DNA of 64,000 bases from an uncultured Anaerolineales bacterium (lineage in GTDB: Bacteria > Chloroflexota > Anaerolineae > Aggregatilineales > Aggregatilineaceae), in the NCBI GenBank assembly GCA_937135955.1, contig CAKZOB010000004.1, positions 61,255 to 125,254 on the forward strand, read 5' to 3'. Under the pieces are notes generated by a model. It had not been told where the DNA came from, ran no database searches, and saw nothing but the letters and a program-made list of their open reading frames with translations. The translations under genes and the position numbers were made by a program. Of this stretch, positions 1-10,827 are shown piece by piece. Each line of letters begins with the position of its first letter. Position 1 is the stretch's first letter.

Positions 1-1
1 G

Positions 2-3000
2 ATCGTCGCCAACCGTTCCGACGGCGCGCCCTATGACGAAGAAGACGCCGATCTGTTGGCGGCCATCGCCACACAGGTCGCCGCGCTGATCGATCGCCTG
101 CGGCTGCAGGCCACCGGCAGCCAGGACCTGCACCTGCGAGTTCAGGAACTGAGCGCCCTGGGCCGCGTGACCCACGAACTGAGCCGCACGCTGGAACTCG
201 ACCGCGTGCTGGAAGTGATCCGCCAGGAAGCGCTGCGCTCCACTGGCGCAACAGCAGTGAGCATCGTCTTGCTGGCCGAGCGCAGCGAGTGGGAAGCCGA
301 GGACGCCCCTCTGATCGAGCAGCGCTTCGGCGAAGAGCACATCTTCAACGAACTGACGCCCGCCGAACGCACCGCTATCGTCAGGGGTGAGCGTCTGCTC
401 ATAGACGACTACCAGCAAAGCGACTATGAGCCGCAACCGGCCAGCGCGCGCTCGTCGCTGATCGTGCCCATCTCCTTTGGCAACCAGGTCATCGGTGCCC
501 TGCATCTCTACAGCACACAACCCGCCACCTTCGACCAGCGCGTGATCGAGTTCGCCCAGGCGCTGACCGATCAGGCGACGCTAGCCATCACCAATGCGCG
601 GCGTTACCAGGAACAGATCGAGGCCAACCGCGCTTTGCGCGTGCGCGCCGAACGCATGGGGCGCATCTTCCGCCTGGGCGAAATGTTCCGCCAGGGAGCC
701 AGCCTGCAGGAACTGCTGGAAGAGGTCGCGCACAGCATCCAGGAAACGGTCGGTTTCAATGTGGTGCTGATCAGCGTGGTGGACGAAGAAGCCGGTGTGT
801 TGCGCCGCACCGCTCAGGCCGGGTTGCCGCTCTCGGTTTTCGAGGAACTACGCCAGACGGCGCCCCCACTCGAACAGGCGTATAACCTGATGCAAGATAG
901 CTTCCGCGTCAGCAATAGCTACTTCCTGCCCGCCGAAGGCAGCGAAGAGCTGACCGCCGGACTGCCGACCTACGCGGTGCTGCAAGAGCGCATGGGCAGC
1001 GGCCCGCGCGCCTGGCACCCCGACGACCTGTTGCTGGTGCCGCTCACTGGCTCTGGTGGGCGCTTGCTGGGGCTGATCAGCGTGGACGAGCCTCAATCGG
1101 GTCGCCGCCCCACTTTCGCCATCGTGGAAGCGCTGGAGATTTTCGCCAGCCAGGCTGCCTTCAGTATCGAGAACTACCGCCTGATCGAGCGCATTCAGCA
1201 GGAGGCGGAGGCCACTCGTCGCGAGCGCGACCGCCTGGCCCAACTGCACCGCGTGGCGACCCGCATTCAGGCCGCCAAAGACATCCCCTCTCGCCTGCAG
1301 GTGGTGGCCGACGGCATTCGCGAAGCGGGTTGGGGTCATGTGGTCATCACCCTGCGCGACGAACGCCTGGAACCCACCGCATTGATTCAGGCGGGCTATA
1401 CGTCCGACGAAAACGCGCTCTTGCAGGAGGAGATCATCCCCGGCACGGTGTGGCGGCGTTGGCTCAACGATCTGGCCTTTCACGAGCTGCGCATGGGCGC
1501 GGGCTACTACCTGCGCTACGACCATCCCTGGGTGCGCGAGAACGTGCTGAAGGGACAGGTGATCGCCCCGCCCAGTGTGCCCGAAGGGGTCTGGCACCCG
1601 CGCGATGTGGTCTACCTGCCGCTGATCGGGCAGGATCAGCAGCGTATCATCGGCATCATCACCATGCGCGATCCCCTGGACGGGCGCGCCCCCACCGAAG
1701 CGTCGCTGCAACCGTTCGAACTGTTCGCCGCGCACGCCGCGGCGGCTATTGAGACCGGTCGGCTCTATCAGGAAACGCTGCGCGCCGCCGAGCAGGAACA
1801 GCGTCTCAACGAGGTCATGGAGGCGGTGTCGGCCTCTATCCGCCCGGAGCAGATCGTGGCGGCCATTGCGCGCGGCCTGCAACGGCTGGTGCCCTTCACC
1901 CGCATGAGCGTGGCGCTCTACGACGATGTGGCCGGTCATTTCGACGTGTATCAGGCCGAAGTCACGGGCATCACCGCGCCGGAAGTGGTGCGCGACGTAC
2001 CTCTGGAAATCAGCGGCACCGCCACCTGGGAAGTCTACCGCGCTGCCACAGCGCGTTTCTTCCGGCTGGAGCGTCAGGCCGACGCCCGCGAGCAGTTCAG
2101 CGACCTGCGCGCCTGGTATGATGCAGGCGAGCGCAGCACGCTGCTGGTGCCGATGATCTCCGGCGTGCAGGCGATCGGTGTGCTGCGCCTGGGCACAGAA
2201 CTGGAGAATGCTTTTGGTTTTGAGGAAAACCACGAACTGATCCAGCGCCTGGCCAATCTGTCCGCCGTATCGCTGGAGAACGTACAACTCTTCGCGCGCG
2301 CTCAGGAACGCGCCGCCGCCCTCGACGCACAGGCCCAACGCATGGCGCTGCTCAACCGCGTGGCGCTGGCGCTGGCGCAAACCCTCGACCTGGAGAACAT
2401 CTTCGAGATCGCCCTGCGCGAGGCGGCCATCTCCCTGGGCATCACCGACGGCGCAGCCCTGCAGATCGACCCCGAGCGCAACCTGGCGCAGGTAGTCGTC
2501 GAATATCCGCGCGGCGACGCCCCGCCGGAACTGATGCTCGACATAGCGCACAACGCTGTGTTACGCCTGATCCAGGACGAACTTATCCCCATCATCGTCG
2601 AACAGGTATCCGGCGACCCGCTCTACGAAGCCTTGCGCGCGTGGCTGCGCCGCGAGGATGTCTATCGCTCATTGCTGGTGCCGCTGGTAGCAGGCGGACA
2701 GGCGATCGGCGTGCTGTGCCTGAATGCGCTGGCTGCAGAGCGTATCTTCACCGACGAGCAGATCGAGCTAGCGCAGACCATCGCCAGCCAGGCGGCCATC
2801 GCCGTGCAGAACGCCGCGCTGTTCGAACAGACAGCGCAGCGCACGCGCGAACTGGAGACGCTCTTCGAGTCCGCCCAGGCGACCGCTGTCACGCTGGACC
2901 TGAACGAAGTGGCGCGGCGTGTGACTGTGCAGATGGTGGCCGCGCTCAGTGCAGACGCCTGCACGGTCTTCCTGTGGGACGATGTCAACGATACGCTGGT

Positions 3001-5611
3001 GGTGCGCGGCGAGGTCAGCGCACGGTCGGCAGGTGTGCTCTCGGAACAGGTGGGCGATGTGTACAGCCTGGCCCCCTACCCGCTGCGCAGCAAAGCGCTG
3101 CGCGAACGCACCCTGTTGGTGGTGCGCGCCGACGACCCCGACCTGCCCCCCGGCGAACGCGATCTTATGCTGCGCCATGCGGCGACTTCGCGCGTCCTGA
3201 TCCCGCTGGTAGTCAACGACGTGGCGATTGGCCTGGTCGAGGTAGAACTACTCGATCCGGAGCGCAGGTTCCTGCCGGGGATGTTGCGGCTGGCCCAGGC
3301 GCTGGGCAGTCAGGCGGCCATCTCCATCGAAAACGCCCGTCTGCAGACCGAGACGCGCCGCACCGTCGAGGAACTCTATGTCATCAACGACATTTCCAGC
3401 GGCCTGTCGGCGGCCAACTCGCTGGAAGAATTGCTGCAGGTGATTGATACGTTGCTGCCCAGCCTGACCGACGCCGACGTGCTCTATGTGGCGCTCTACG
3501 ACCCGCTCAGCCAGCAGATCAGCTTCCCCCTGGCCACCAATGTGCTGGACGAAGAACCGCTGAACGAGCCGCCGCGCCCCCTGGGCCGCGATGAGTTCTC
3601 CGTAGTCATCGAGCGACGTGCGCCCTTACTGCTGGCCGGGCAAGACCTGTACGACCTGCGCCACAACCTGCAGATAGAGACCATGTTGCCCGAAGCGCGG
3701 TGCTTCCTGGGCGTGCCGCTCTTCGCCGCCGACGAGGTGATCGGCGTGCTGGCCGTCCGCAACGATCGCAATCCGCTTGCCTTCTCCTCCAGCGATCAGC
3801 GCATCCTCACCACCGTCGGCGCACAGCTTGGCATCGCCATCCAGAGCCTACGCCTGTTCCAGCAGACGCTGCAACTGGCCGAGGAACTGGAACAGCGCGT
3901 GCGCGAGCGCACCGCCGAACTGGAGCAGGAACGCCAGCATATTGCCACCCTCTACGGCATCACCACCGAACTGGCCAGCAGCCTGGATATGGACCGTCTG
4001 CTCAGCCGGGCGCTCGAACTGGTGGCGCACGCCGTCGGCGCAACACACGGTGCCATCCTGCAGCTTGACCGCGAAGCCGAACGCCTGGTTTTCCGCGCTC
4101 GCCACGGCTGGCCAGAGGGTCTTGTATCTGGAAACGGCGCGGAAACGCCATCCCTGACCCTCGACGAAGGGCTGGCTGGCTGGGCGGTGCGCAATCACCG
4201 TTCGGTGGTAGTAAACGATGTGCAACAAGACCCGCGCTGGCTGCGGATGAGCGCGGCAGACGATATTCTCCACTCGGCTATGGCAGTGCTCATCGAAACT
4301 AGCGAAGACATCCTGGGCGTGGCCATGCTCTATAGCGACCGTCCCGGCGCTTTCACCGAAGATCACCTGCGTCTGGTGACGGCTGCCGCGCACCAGGTGG
4401 CCAACGCCATGAACAACGCCGAACTCTACAGCCTCATTCGCGATCAGGCCGAGCGGCTGGGCGCGCTGCTGCGCCAGGAGCAGATCGAGGCCACCAAGAG
4501 CGCCGCCATTCTCGACTCGGTGGCCGACGGGGTGCTAGTCGCGAACGAATTCGGCGAGATCATCGTCTTCAATCAGACCGCATCGCGCATCCTGCGGTTG
4601 CCAGTGGAAAGTGTGTTGGGCCGCACCATGGCAGACATAGCCGGCCTGTACGGGCCAGGTCGCGCCCGCCTGACCAGCGCCGTCCAACGCTGGATGCGCG
4701 ATCCTGCCAGCTATGAACCAGGCGAGTTCCTGGAAGAGCGCCTGGAACTGGAAGGCAAGCGCGTGATCAGCGTGCGCGTCTCGCCGGTATATCTGGACCA
4801 ACAGTTCCTGGGCACAGTCTCCGTCTTCCGCGACATCACCCGCGAAGTAGAAGTAGACCGGCTGAAGAGCGAGTTCGTGGCGACCGTCTCGCATGAGCTG
4901 CGCACGCCCATGACCTCGATCAAGGGCTACGCCGACCTGTTGCTGCTGGGCGCGGCAGGCGAGGTGCAGCCGCAGCAGCGCAGTTTCCTGGAGACGATCA
5001 AGAACAACGCCGATCGGCTGAGCATTCTGGTCAACGATCTGCTCGACATCTCTCGCATTGACCAGGGCCGTGTCGAACTGCGCTTCGGGCCGGTAGAAGT
5101 GGCCGGCGTGATCGAGCAGATAGCCGCGCATTTACGCGGTCGCTCCGAGGACGAGCGGCGCGCCCGGCAGGTGATCGTCCGCCTGCCCGACGACCCGACG
5201 CTGACCGTCTGGGGCGACTACGACAAAGTGGCGCAAATTCTGACCAACCTGGCAGACAATGCTTTCAATTACACGCCCGAAGGCGGCACGATCACCCTGT
5301 CCGCTGAGCGCGATCCGGCTACCGGACAGGTCATCTTCGCCGTGTCCGATACAGGCATTGGCATTCCACCGGAGATCGCCCCGCGTGTATTCGAGCGCTT
5401 CTTCCGGGGCGACGAATTCAATGAACTGGTGATGGACACGCCGGGCACGGGCTTGGGGCTGGCCATCGTGCGCGAACTGGTGCAGTTCCACCGCGGCGAG
5501 GTCTGGTTCGATAGCGAGGTGGGCAAAGGGACGACGTTCTATGTGCGGTTGCCAGTGCGCGCGCCGGAGATGGAAACAATGGACACAGCCGCGCGCGCTG
5601 AAGGGGAGTGA
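2..5611 (+). CDS. Multi-GAF/PAS sensor histidine kinase (5' end outside window)
   Basis: Membrane-free sensor kinase that should autophosphorylate on His and pass phosphate to a receiver. The open frame runs in from the left edge: bases 2-55 already encode the end of a GAF domain, so the gene is truncated by the window. Counting from the TTG at 56, about eight further GAF domains follow (near residues 35-185, 205-380, 395-575, 585-755, 770-935, 945-1110, 1120-1280, 1310-1470), with a short coiled coil near 1285-1310. Then come a PAS domain (about 1485-1600), a HisKA domain with the phospho-acceptor motif SHELRTP near residue 1611, and an HATPase domain with DTGIGIP and GTGLGLAI boxes. The receiver gene 11 bp downstream is the obvious partner. 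Signals are unknown; the GAF array could bind several small molecules or only serve as a scaffold. Confidence 0.93.
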   Translation: MVANRSDGAPYDEEDADLLAAIATQVAALIDRLRLQATGSQDLHLRVQELSALGRVTHELSRTLELDRVLEVIRQEALRSTGATAVSIVLLAERSEWEAEDAPLIEQRFGEEHIFNELTPAERTAIVRGERLLIDDYQQSDYEPQPASARSSLIVPISFGNQVIGALHLYSTQPATFDQRVIEFAQALTDQATLAITNARRYQEQIEANRALRVRAERMGRIFRLGEMFRQGASLQELLEEVAHSIQETVGFNVVLISVVDEEAGVLRRTAQAGLPLSVFEELRQTAPPLEQAYNLMQDSFRVSNSYFLPAEGSEELTAGLPTYAVLQERMGSGPRAWHPDDLLLVPLTGSGGRLLGLISVDEPQSGRRPTFAIVEALEIFASQAAFSIENYRLIERIQQEAEATRRERDRLAQLHRVATRIQAAKDIPSRLQVVADGIREAGWGHVVITLRDERLEPTALIQAGYTSDENALLQEEIIPGTVWRRWLNDLAFHELRMGAGYYLRYDHPWVRENVLKGQVIAPPSVPEGVWHPRDVVYLPLIGQDQQRIIGIITMRDPLDGRAPTEASLQPFELFAAHAAAAIETGRLYQETLRAAEQEQRLNEVMEAVSASIRPEQIVAAIARGLQRLVPFTRMSVALYDDVAGHFDVYQAEVTGITAPEVVRDVPLEISGTATWEVYRAATARFFRLERQADAREQFSDLRAWYDAGERSTLLVPMISGVQAIGVLRLGTELENAFGFEENHELIQRLANLSAVSLENVQLFARAQERAAALDAQAQRMALLNRVALALAQTLDLENIFEIALREAAISLGITDGAALQIDPERNLAQVVVEYPRGDAPPELMLDIAHNAVLRLIQDELIPIIVEQVSGDPLYEALRAWLRREDVYRSLLVPLVAGGQAIGVLCLNALAAERIFTDEQIELAQTIASQAAIAVQNAALFEQTAQRTRELETLFESAQATAVTLDLNEVARRVTVQMVAALSADACTVFLWDDVNDTLVVRGEVSARSAGVLSEQVGDVYSLAPYPLRSKALRERTLLVVRADDPDLPPGERDLMLRHAATSRVLIPLVVNDVAIGLVEVELLDPERRFLPGMLRLAQALGSQAAISIENARLQTETRRTVEELYVINDISSGLSAANSLEELLQVIDTLLPSLTDADVLYVALYDPLSQQISFPLATNVLDEEPLNEPPRPLGRDEFSVVIERRAPLLLAGQDLYDLRHNLQIETMLPEARCFLGVPLFAADEVIGVLAVRNDRNPLAFSSSDQRILTTVGAQLGIAIQSLRLFQQTLQLAEELEQRVRERTAELEQERQHIATLYGITTELASSLDMDRLLSRALELVAHAVGATHGAILQLDREAERLVFRARHGWPEGLVSGNGAETPSLTLDEGLAGWAVRNHRSVVVNDVQQDPRWLRMSAADDILHSAMAVLIETSEDILGVAMLYSDRPGAFTEDHLRLVTAAAHQVANAMNNAELYSLIRDQAERLGALLRQEQIEATKSAAILDSVADGVLVANEFGEIIVFNQTASRILRLPVESVLGRTMADIAGLYGPGRARLTSAVQRWMRDPASYEPGEFLEERLELEGKRVISVRVSPVYLDQQFLGTVSVFRDITREVEVDRLKSEFVATVSHELRTPMTSIKGYADLLLLGAAGEVQPQQRSFLETIKNNADRLSILVNDLLDISRIDQGRVELRFGPVEVAGVIEQIAAHLRGRSEDERRARQVIVRLPDDPTLTVWGDYDKVAQILTNLADNAFNYTPEGGTITLSAERDPATGQVIFAVSDTGIGIPPEIAPRVFERFFRGDEFNELVMDTPGTGLGLAIVRELVQFHRGEVWFDSEVGKGTTFYVRLPVRAPEMETMDTAARAEGE

Positions 5612-5622
5612 TGAGATAGCCG

Positions 5623-6057
5623 ATGGCTCGCATACTGGTTGCCGAAGATGAGCGGGATATCCGCGACCTGATCGAGTTCACCCTGCGTTTTGGGGGACAC
5701 GAGGTGATCACCGCCCGCAACGGTGAAGAAGCGGTGCAACTGGCCCCCAAAGAGAAACCCGACCTGATCTTGCTCGACGTACGCATGCCGCGCATGACCG
5801 GCTACGAAGCGTGTCGCGCCATCAAGGCCATAGACGGTCTGCAGCATACGCCAGTCGTCTTCCTGTCGGCCAAGGGTCAGCAGAGCGAGATGGAGTCCGG
5901 CATGGAAGCAGGAGCCTATGACTACATCCTCAAACCCTTTGCGCCCGATCAACTGAACGCGCGGGTCAACGAAATTCTGGCCCGCTTTGCCAGCCCTGCA
6001 ACGCCTGCGGAAAAGGCTGCCCCAGCCGAGGCAGAGCATGAGCGCGATCACGATTGA
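5623..6057 (+). CDS. Stand-alone response regulator receiver
   Basis: CheY-like receiver of 144 residues. The acidic pocket (AEDE near residue 8), phospho-acceptor Asp in LLDVRMP (about residue 52), the Ser switch residue in LSAK and the Lys in KPF are all present, so it should be phosphorylated. There is no DNA-binding output domain; the last 25 residues are an Ala/Pro/Glu-rich tail. It lies 11 bp after the multi-GAF kinase, which supports a cognate pair. The hydrolase gene that follows overlaps its end by 20 bp, implying translational coupling. Output is probably protein-protein contact or phosphorelay. Confidence 0.92.
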   Translation: MARILVAEDERDIRDLIEFTLRFGGHEVITARNGEEAVQLAPKEKPDLILLDVRMPRMTGYEACRAIKAIDGLQHTPVVFLSAKGQQSEMESGMEAGAYDYILKPFAPDQLNARVNEILARFASPATPAEKAAPAEAEHERDHD

Positions 6058-7219
6058 GAACGATCTGATTCACTACGAAGTGCTGGGACGTGGCCGCCCG
6101 GTGATCCTGGTGCATGGCTGGCTGGGATCGTGGCGTTACTGGGTGTCAGCGATGGGGCACCTCAGCATGAAATATCGCGTCTACGCCATTGATCTGTGGG
6201 GCTTTGGCGATTCCGGGCGCAACACGGCCCGCTATTCCTTCGCCATGCAGGTGCAGCTACTCGAAGAATTCATGGATCGGCTGGGCATTGCCAAGGCGGC
6301 GCTGGTGGGGCACGACCTGGGCGCGGCGGTGATCGCCCGTTTTGCCGTCACACACCCCGATCGCGTCCCGCGCCTGCTGGTTGTCAGTCCGCCGCTCTTC
6401 GCCACACCCGAAGACAGCTCTCCGACGACTTCCCTAGCCCCCGCCGCTGCAGAAGCAGCCACCAAAGCAGGCCCGGAAGCTCAGGCGAGTGGCGCAGCAA
6501 ACGGTCCCGCTGACGCTACACAGACGACAGACGACAAAGCAGACACCACCCCGTCACCCTCGACAACGCCGGATGCCGCCACTCCGTCCGGCGCGCCCGC
6601 CGACCCACCTGTCGCAGCCGACCCAACTACGCCGACTGCCGCCGCCCCCGAAGTTGCCCTGGAACAGAAGGCCCGCGCCATCGGCGAGGCGCGCCTGGCA
6701 GCGGCGACCGGCAAACCGCTGCTGAATACGCCCTCTGCCGCTGGCGGTGAACCGGAGGCCGCCCGGCCAGACAGCGCAGCCAACGCGGCGCGCCCTAACC
6801 CGCTCAAACAGTACCTGTCCAGCTTCGACCGGCTGGAATTGCTCAAGCAGCACGTAGAGGCCGGACCAGATCAGGACAAACTGCGCATCGAGGTAGAAAA
6901 GGCCGATCCCGCCGCCTTCACCGCCAGCCTGGATGCCTTCGCGGAAGTGGACACGCTGCGCGACCTGCGAGCGCTGCCCATGCCCGCCGTGCTGGTCTAT
7001 GGCGAAAAAGACACGTTCGCGCCCGTGCCCGCGGAACCCATGCTCAAATCTCTGACCAATGGGCGCACCACCTTCGGCGTGATCTCCCTTTCTGGCACGC
7101 GGCACTTCCCGATGCTGGAAGATAGCGCGGCCTTCTCGCGCCTGGTGCTGGCCTTTCTCGAAGCGCCCGACGTGACCCGCATCGAACTCAAGGATCAGTG
7201 GGTGCGCCGCGTCCGCTGA
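6038..7219 (+). CDS. Alpha/beta-hydrolase with long low-complexity insertion
   Basis: Alpha/beta-hydrolase of 393 residues. The oxyanion region is VHGWLGSWRYW, and the nucleophile elbow reads GHDLGA, so the nucleophile would be Asp, as in epoxide hydrolases and haloalkane dehalogenases, rather than Ser. A later Asp in YGEKDTFAPV and a His in TRHFPMLED complete a plausible triad. Between the elbow and the C-terminal part of the fold, roughly residues 128-265, lies an Ala/Pro/Thr-rich stretch with no expected fold, in the place of the lid domain. The ATG at 6038 is chosen because homology starts right after it; it overlaps the receiver gene. No signal peptide. Substrate unknown; the insertion is unusual for the family. 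Confidence 0.8.
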   Translation: MSAITIENDLIHYEVLGRGRPVILVHGWLGSWRYWVSAMGHLSMKYRVYAIDLWGFGDSGRNTARYSFAMQVQLLEEFMDRLGIAKAALVGHDLGAAVIARFAVTHPDRVPRLLVVSPPLFATPEDSSPTTSLAPAAAEAATKAGPEAQASGAANGPADATQTTDDKADTTPSPSTTPDAATPSGAPADPPVAADPTTPTAAAPEVALEQKARAIGEARLAAATGKPLLNTPSAAGGEPEAARPDSAANAARPNPLKQYLSSFDRLELLKQHVEAGPDQDKLRIEVEKADPAAFTASLDAFAEVDTLRDLRALPMPAVLVYGEKDTFAPVPAEPMLKSLTNGRTTFGVISLSGTRHFPMLEDSAAFSRLVLAFLEAPDVTRIELKDQWVRRVR

Positions 7220-7265
7220 CCCTCACTCGCCTTTCTGCGCCAGCCAGGGCGCATCCCTGCTGCTG

Positions 7266-9398
7266 TCAGGCTGCTCCGTCGGGCACGAAGCCTATTGCCT
7301 CCAGCGCTGCCGGAATCTCAGGGTTGGACATAAACAGCCGCCAGGGAAGCCCCGTACGGTAATTCTCGATCATGACCACCATGGGAGCCTGGTTCAGCCC
7401 CATGAAGATGCTCGACACGTAGTTTTCCGTCGGGTTGAAGGCATCGCGGAATCCGTAGATGCCCCACAACTGCCGCCTCCTGTCATAGTAGAAGTGCTTG
7501 AGGGCGGCCATTGATTCTTCCGGCGTGTAGGGAAAGGCGCTCAAAGCCGCCGTAGGGGTGATCGTGCCGTTGTCGTTTTTGGGCGTTGGGTCGTGGGCCA
7601 GATAGCCAGTGTGATCGTCGCTGGCTGTCAGCCCCCAGCACTGCGGCCCATACCCTTCATAGCCGCCGGGGTTGGCCACACAGTAACGATAGTTGATCAG
7701 CGTCTGCAGCCGGTTGTTCTCGAAATAATTGGCATAACGGTCGCGTTTGCCACGCGGGTCAAAGCCCAGGAAGGAGTAGTGGGTGAAGAAAAGCGGCCCG
7801 CCTGGCCCCACGCCCACTGGCAACCGCAGGCCGAAGTACTCGGTGCCGTTGACGTAGCGATCGCCCTGCGTGGTCTTGCCCCAGTTCTGGCGATAGCGTT
7901 GGGCGCGGCGCGACTGCGAGGCCCAACCTGTATGGTACAGCGCGGCGGGCACCGGATGAGTAGGCGAGGCAATGGCCAGTAGATAGGCGATCAGCGTCTC
8001 GTTCCAGCCGATCAGCGGGTGATTGATGCGCCAGCCAAATGTCGGTGACCAGTGCCAGTAGAGGTAGTCGGGGTCTGCGGGGTTACGATACCAGTCCCAC
8101 TCGACTGTCTCCCATAGCCGTGTGATGATTTCGCGCAGGGAGCGCTCTGCGGGAGTGTCGCGGTCGAAGTACTGCCGGGCAGTGAGTAACCCCTGGATCA
8201 TGAAAGCCGTTTCGACCAGGTCGCCGCCGTTGTCGTACCGACCAAACACGGGGACGACCTGACCAGTTCGCCCATCCAGGAAGTGCGGCCATGCGCCGTG
8301 AAAGCGATCGGCTTTTTGCAGGAAGGTCAGAATCCTGTGAAGGCGTTCGATGGCCGCCTGGCGACTCACGAAACCCCGTTCCGCAGCAACTACCAGCGCC
8401 ATCACACCAAATCCCGAAGCGCCCAGCGCCACCAGGTGCTCATCCCCTGGCACGCACTCGAGGGCCATGCCTGCGTCGGGATGGGCGTGTTCCCAGTAGT
8501 AGCGGAACGACGCTTCCTGCACCATCGTCAGTAAGTCGTCGTCGTCCAGGGAGCGCAGCGCCGTCTCGACCGTCTCCGATGTGGGCGATTCCTGATAAGC
8601 GTGATTGACCGTCGTCACGCGGTAGGCAATCTTCTGCGCTGGTCGGTCAACGAAGTCGGCGAAACGGTTGAAAGGGGGCGACTGAATGCCCACCGGCTCG
8701 AATGCGCCGCCGTCGAGCGCACGGTAGATGACACAGTACTCGACTTCTGGATCGGTGATGGTCTCCCATTGCAAATCTACATGCCGGGCATAAGGGCAGG
8801 CGGTCAGGCGCGCTGGCGGGGTCACGGCCCTGCCTTCGGACAGGTCGCGCAGCCGGACTTCGTCCAGGTACAGCGTGTGCCACTGCCCGTCGTCCACCAC
8901 CTGGGTGAAAATGACCTTGCGCAGCAGGCCGAAGTCGAATTGTTCTGTATCGGTGCAGAACACGCTGAGCGGAATCTGCACCCATGTCCATTGTCCGGTG
9001 GGCAGATCGCTGATGAACTCCGGCCAGCGCAACAGACGCGACAACGTAGAATGCCCATCGGCCAGTTGCAGCGCCAGGCCAGGCAGGCACTCTACGTCTA
9101 TCGGCTGTGCGGGATAACACCAGAACGTCAGGGTATTGCCTTGCAGGCGCAGAGGACGGCCCCGCCACCGCTCGACGTGAAGCTCAGCCCGCCAGTCACC
9201 GCCGGGGCGCGAGCACCACGTCAGTTCGAGAGCATTGGGCGGGCTGACGAAATGCGCCTCGGTGACCGGTAATCTGTGCCGCGCCGCCTTGACCTCACTG
9301 GGAGGCACGCTCCAACACCGGCTGTGATAGTGACTCTGCGCGGTCAGGCTGTTGTCGAAGATCAGGTGACTGTAGTAAGCGTCGAGGGAGAGAGCCAT
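7266..9398 (-). CDS. GH144-like glucanase (Glycoamylase-type domain), cytoplasmic
   Basis: Protein of 710 residues with no signal peptide. An N-terminal beta-rich region (about 1-200) resembles a carbohydrate-binding module, followed by a fibronectin-III-like stretch (about 205-290) and an alpha-barrel catalytic domain (about 295-700). The signature [11 protein letters not shown] supplies Asp389 and Glu396, and [13 protein letters not shown] supplies Glu467. From my memory of the GH144 endo-beta-1,2-glucanase literature, the same spacing (7 and about 76 residues) marks its key acidic residues. Family membership is well supported; the substrate is inferred. It is the third gene of an operon read from 13749, 13 bp after the GH1 gene, with GAAGGA ahead of the ATG. 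It would act on imported oligosaccharides. Older pipelines call such proteins glucoamylase, which the motifs do not support. Confidence 0.8.
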   Translation of the reverse strand: MALSLDAYYSHLIFDNSLTAQSHYHSRCWSVPPSEVKAARHRLPVTEAHFVSPPNALELTWCSRPGGDWRAELHVERWRGRPLRLQGNTLTFWCYPAQPIDVECLPGLALQLADGHSTLSRLLRWPEFISDLPTGQWTWVQIPLSVFCTDTEQFDFGLLRKVIFTQVVDDGQWHTLYLDEVRLRDLSEGRAVTPPARLTACPYARHVDLQWETITDPEVEYCVIYRALDGGAFEPVGIQSPPFNRFADFVDRPAQKIAYRVTTVNHAYQESPTSETVETALRSLDDDDLLTMVQEASFRYYWEHAHPDAGMALECVPGDEHLVALGASGFGVMALVVAAERGFVSRQAAIERLHRILTFLQKADRFHGAWPHFLDGRTGQVVPVFGRYDNGGDLVETAFMIQGLLTARQYFDRDTPAERSLREIITRLWETVEWDWYRNPADPDYLYWHWSPTFGWRINHPLIGWNETLIAYLLAIASPTHPVPAALYHTGWASQSRRAQRYRQNWGKTTQGDRYVNGTEYFGLRLPVGVGPGGPLFFTHYSFLGFDPRGKRDRYANYFENNRLQTLINYRYCVANPGGYEGYGPQCWGLTASDDHTGYLAHDPTPKNDNGTITPTAALSAFPYTPEESMAALKHFYYDRRRQLWGIYGFRDAFNPTENYVSSIFMGLNQAPMVVMIENYRTGLPWRLFMSNPEIPAALEAIGFVPDGAA

Positions 9399-9411
9399 CC
9401 TTCATCTTCCT

Positions 9412-10761
<1,350 letters not shown>

Positions 10762-10770
10762 TCAACGATA

Positions 10771-10797
10771 GGGGCGCATGGTCAGGCCACGCGCCCC
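10771..10797 (-). other. Intercistronic hairpin upstream of the GH1 gene
   Basis: GGGGCGC at 10771-10777 pairs with GCGCCCC at 10791-10797, extended by TGG/CCA across one mismatch, with a five-base loop. No T-run follows in the direction of transcription, so it is more likely an mRNA stability or partial-read-through element than a full terminator. It could make the secreted enzyme more abundant than the two downstream enzymes. Confidence 0.45.
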
Positions 10798-10827
10798 GGC
10801 AAACCTTCATGTATGGTGACAGCAGGT

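Noticed and set aside
848..2551. Open frame of 567 codons antisense to the multi-GAF kinase
   Set aside because: It is a shadow of a GC-rich coding strand: His/Gln/Arg-rich translation, no family motif and no ribosome-binding site, while the opposite strand encodes clear GAF domains.
7236..7253. Terminator between the hydrolase and the GH144-like gene
   Set aside because: TGCGCC/GGCGCA forms only a six-pair stem and neither strand has a T-run after it.
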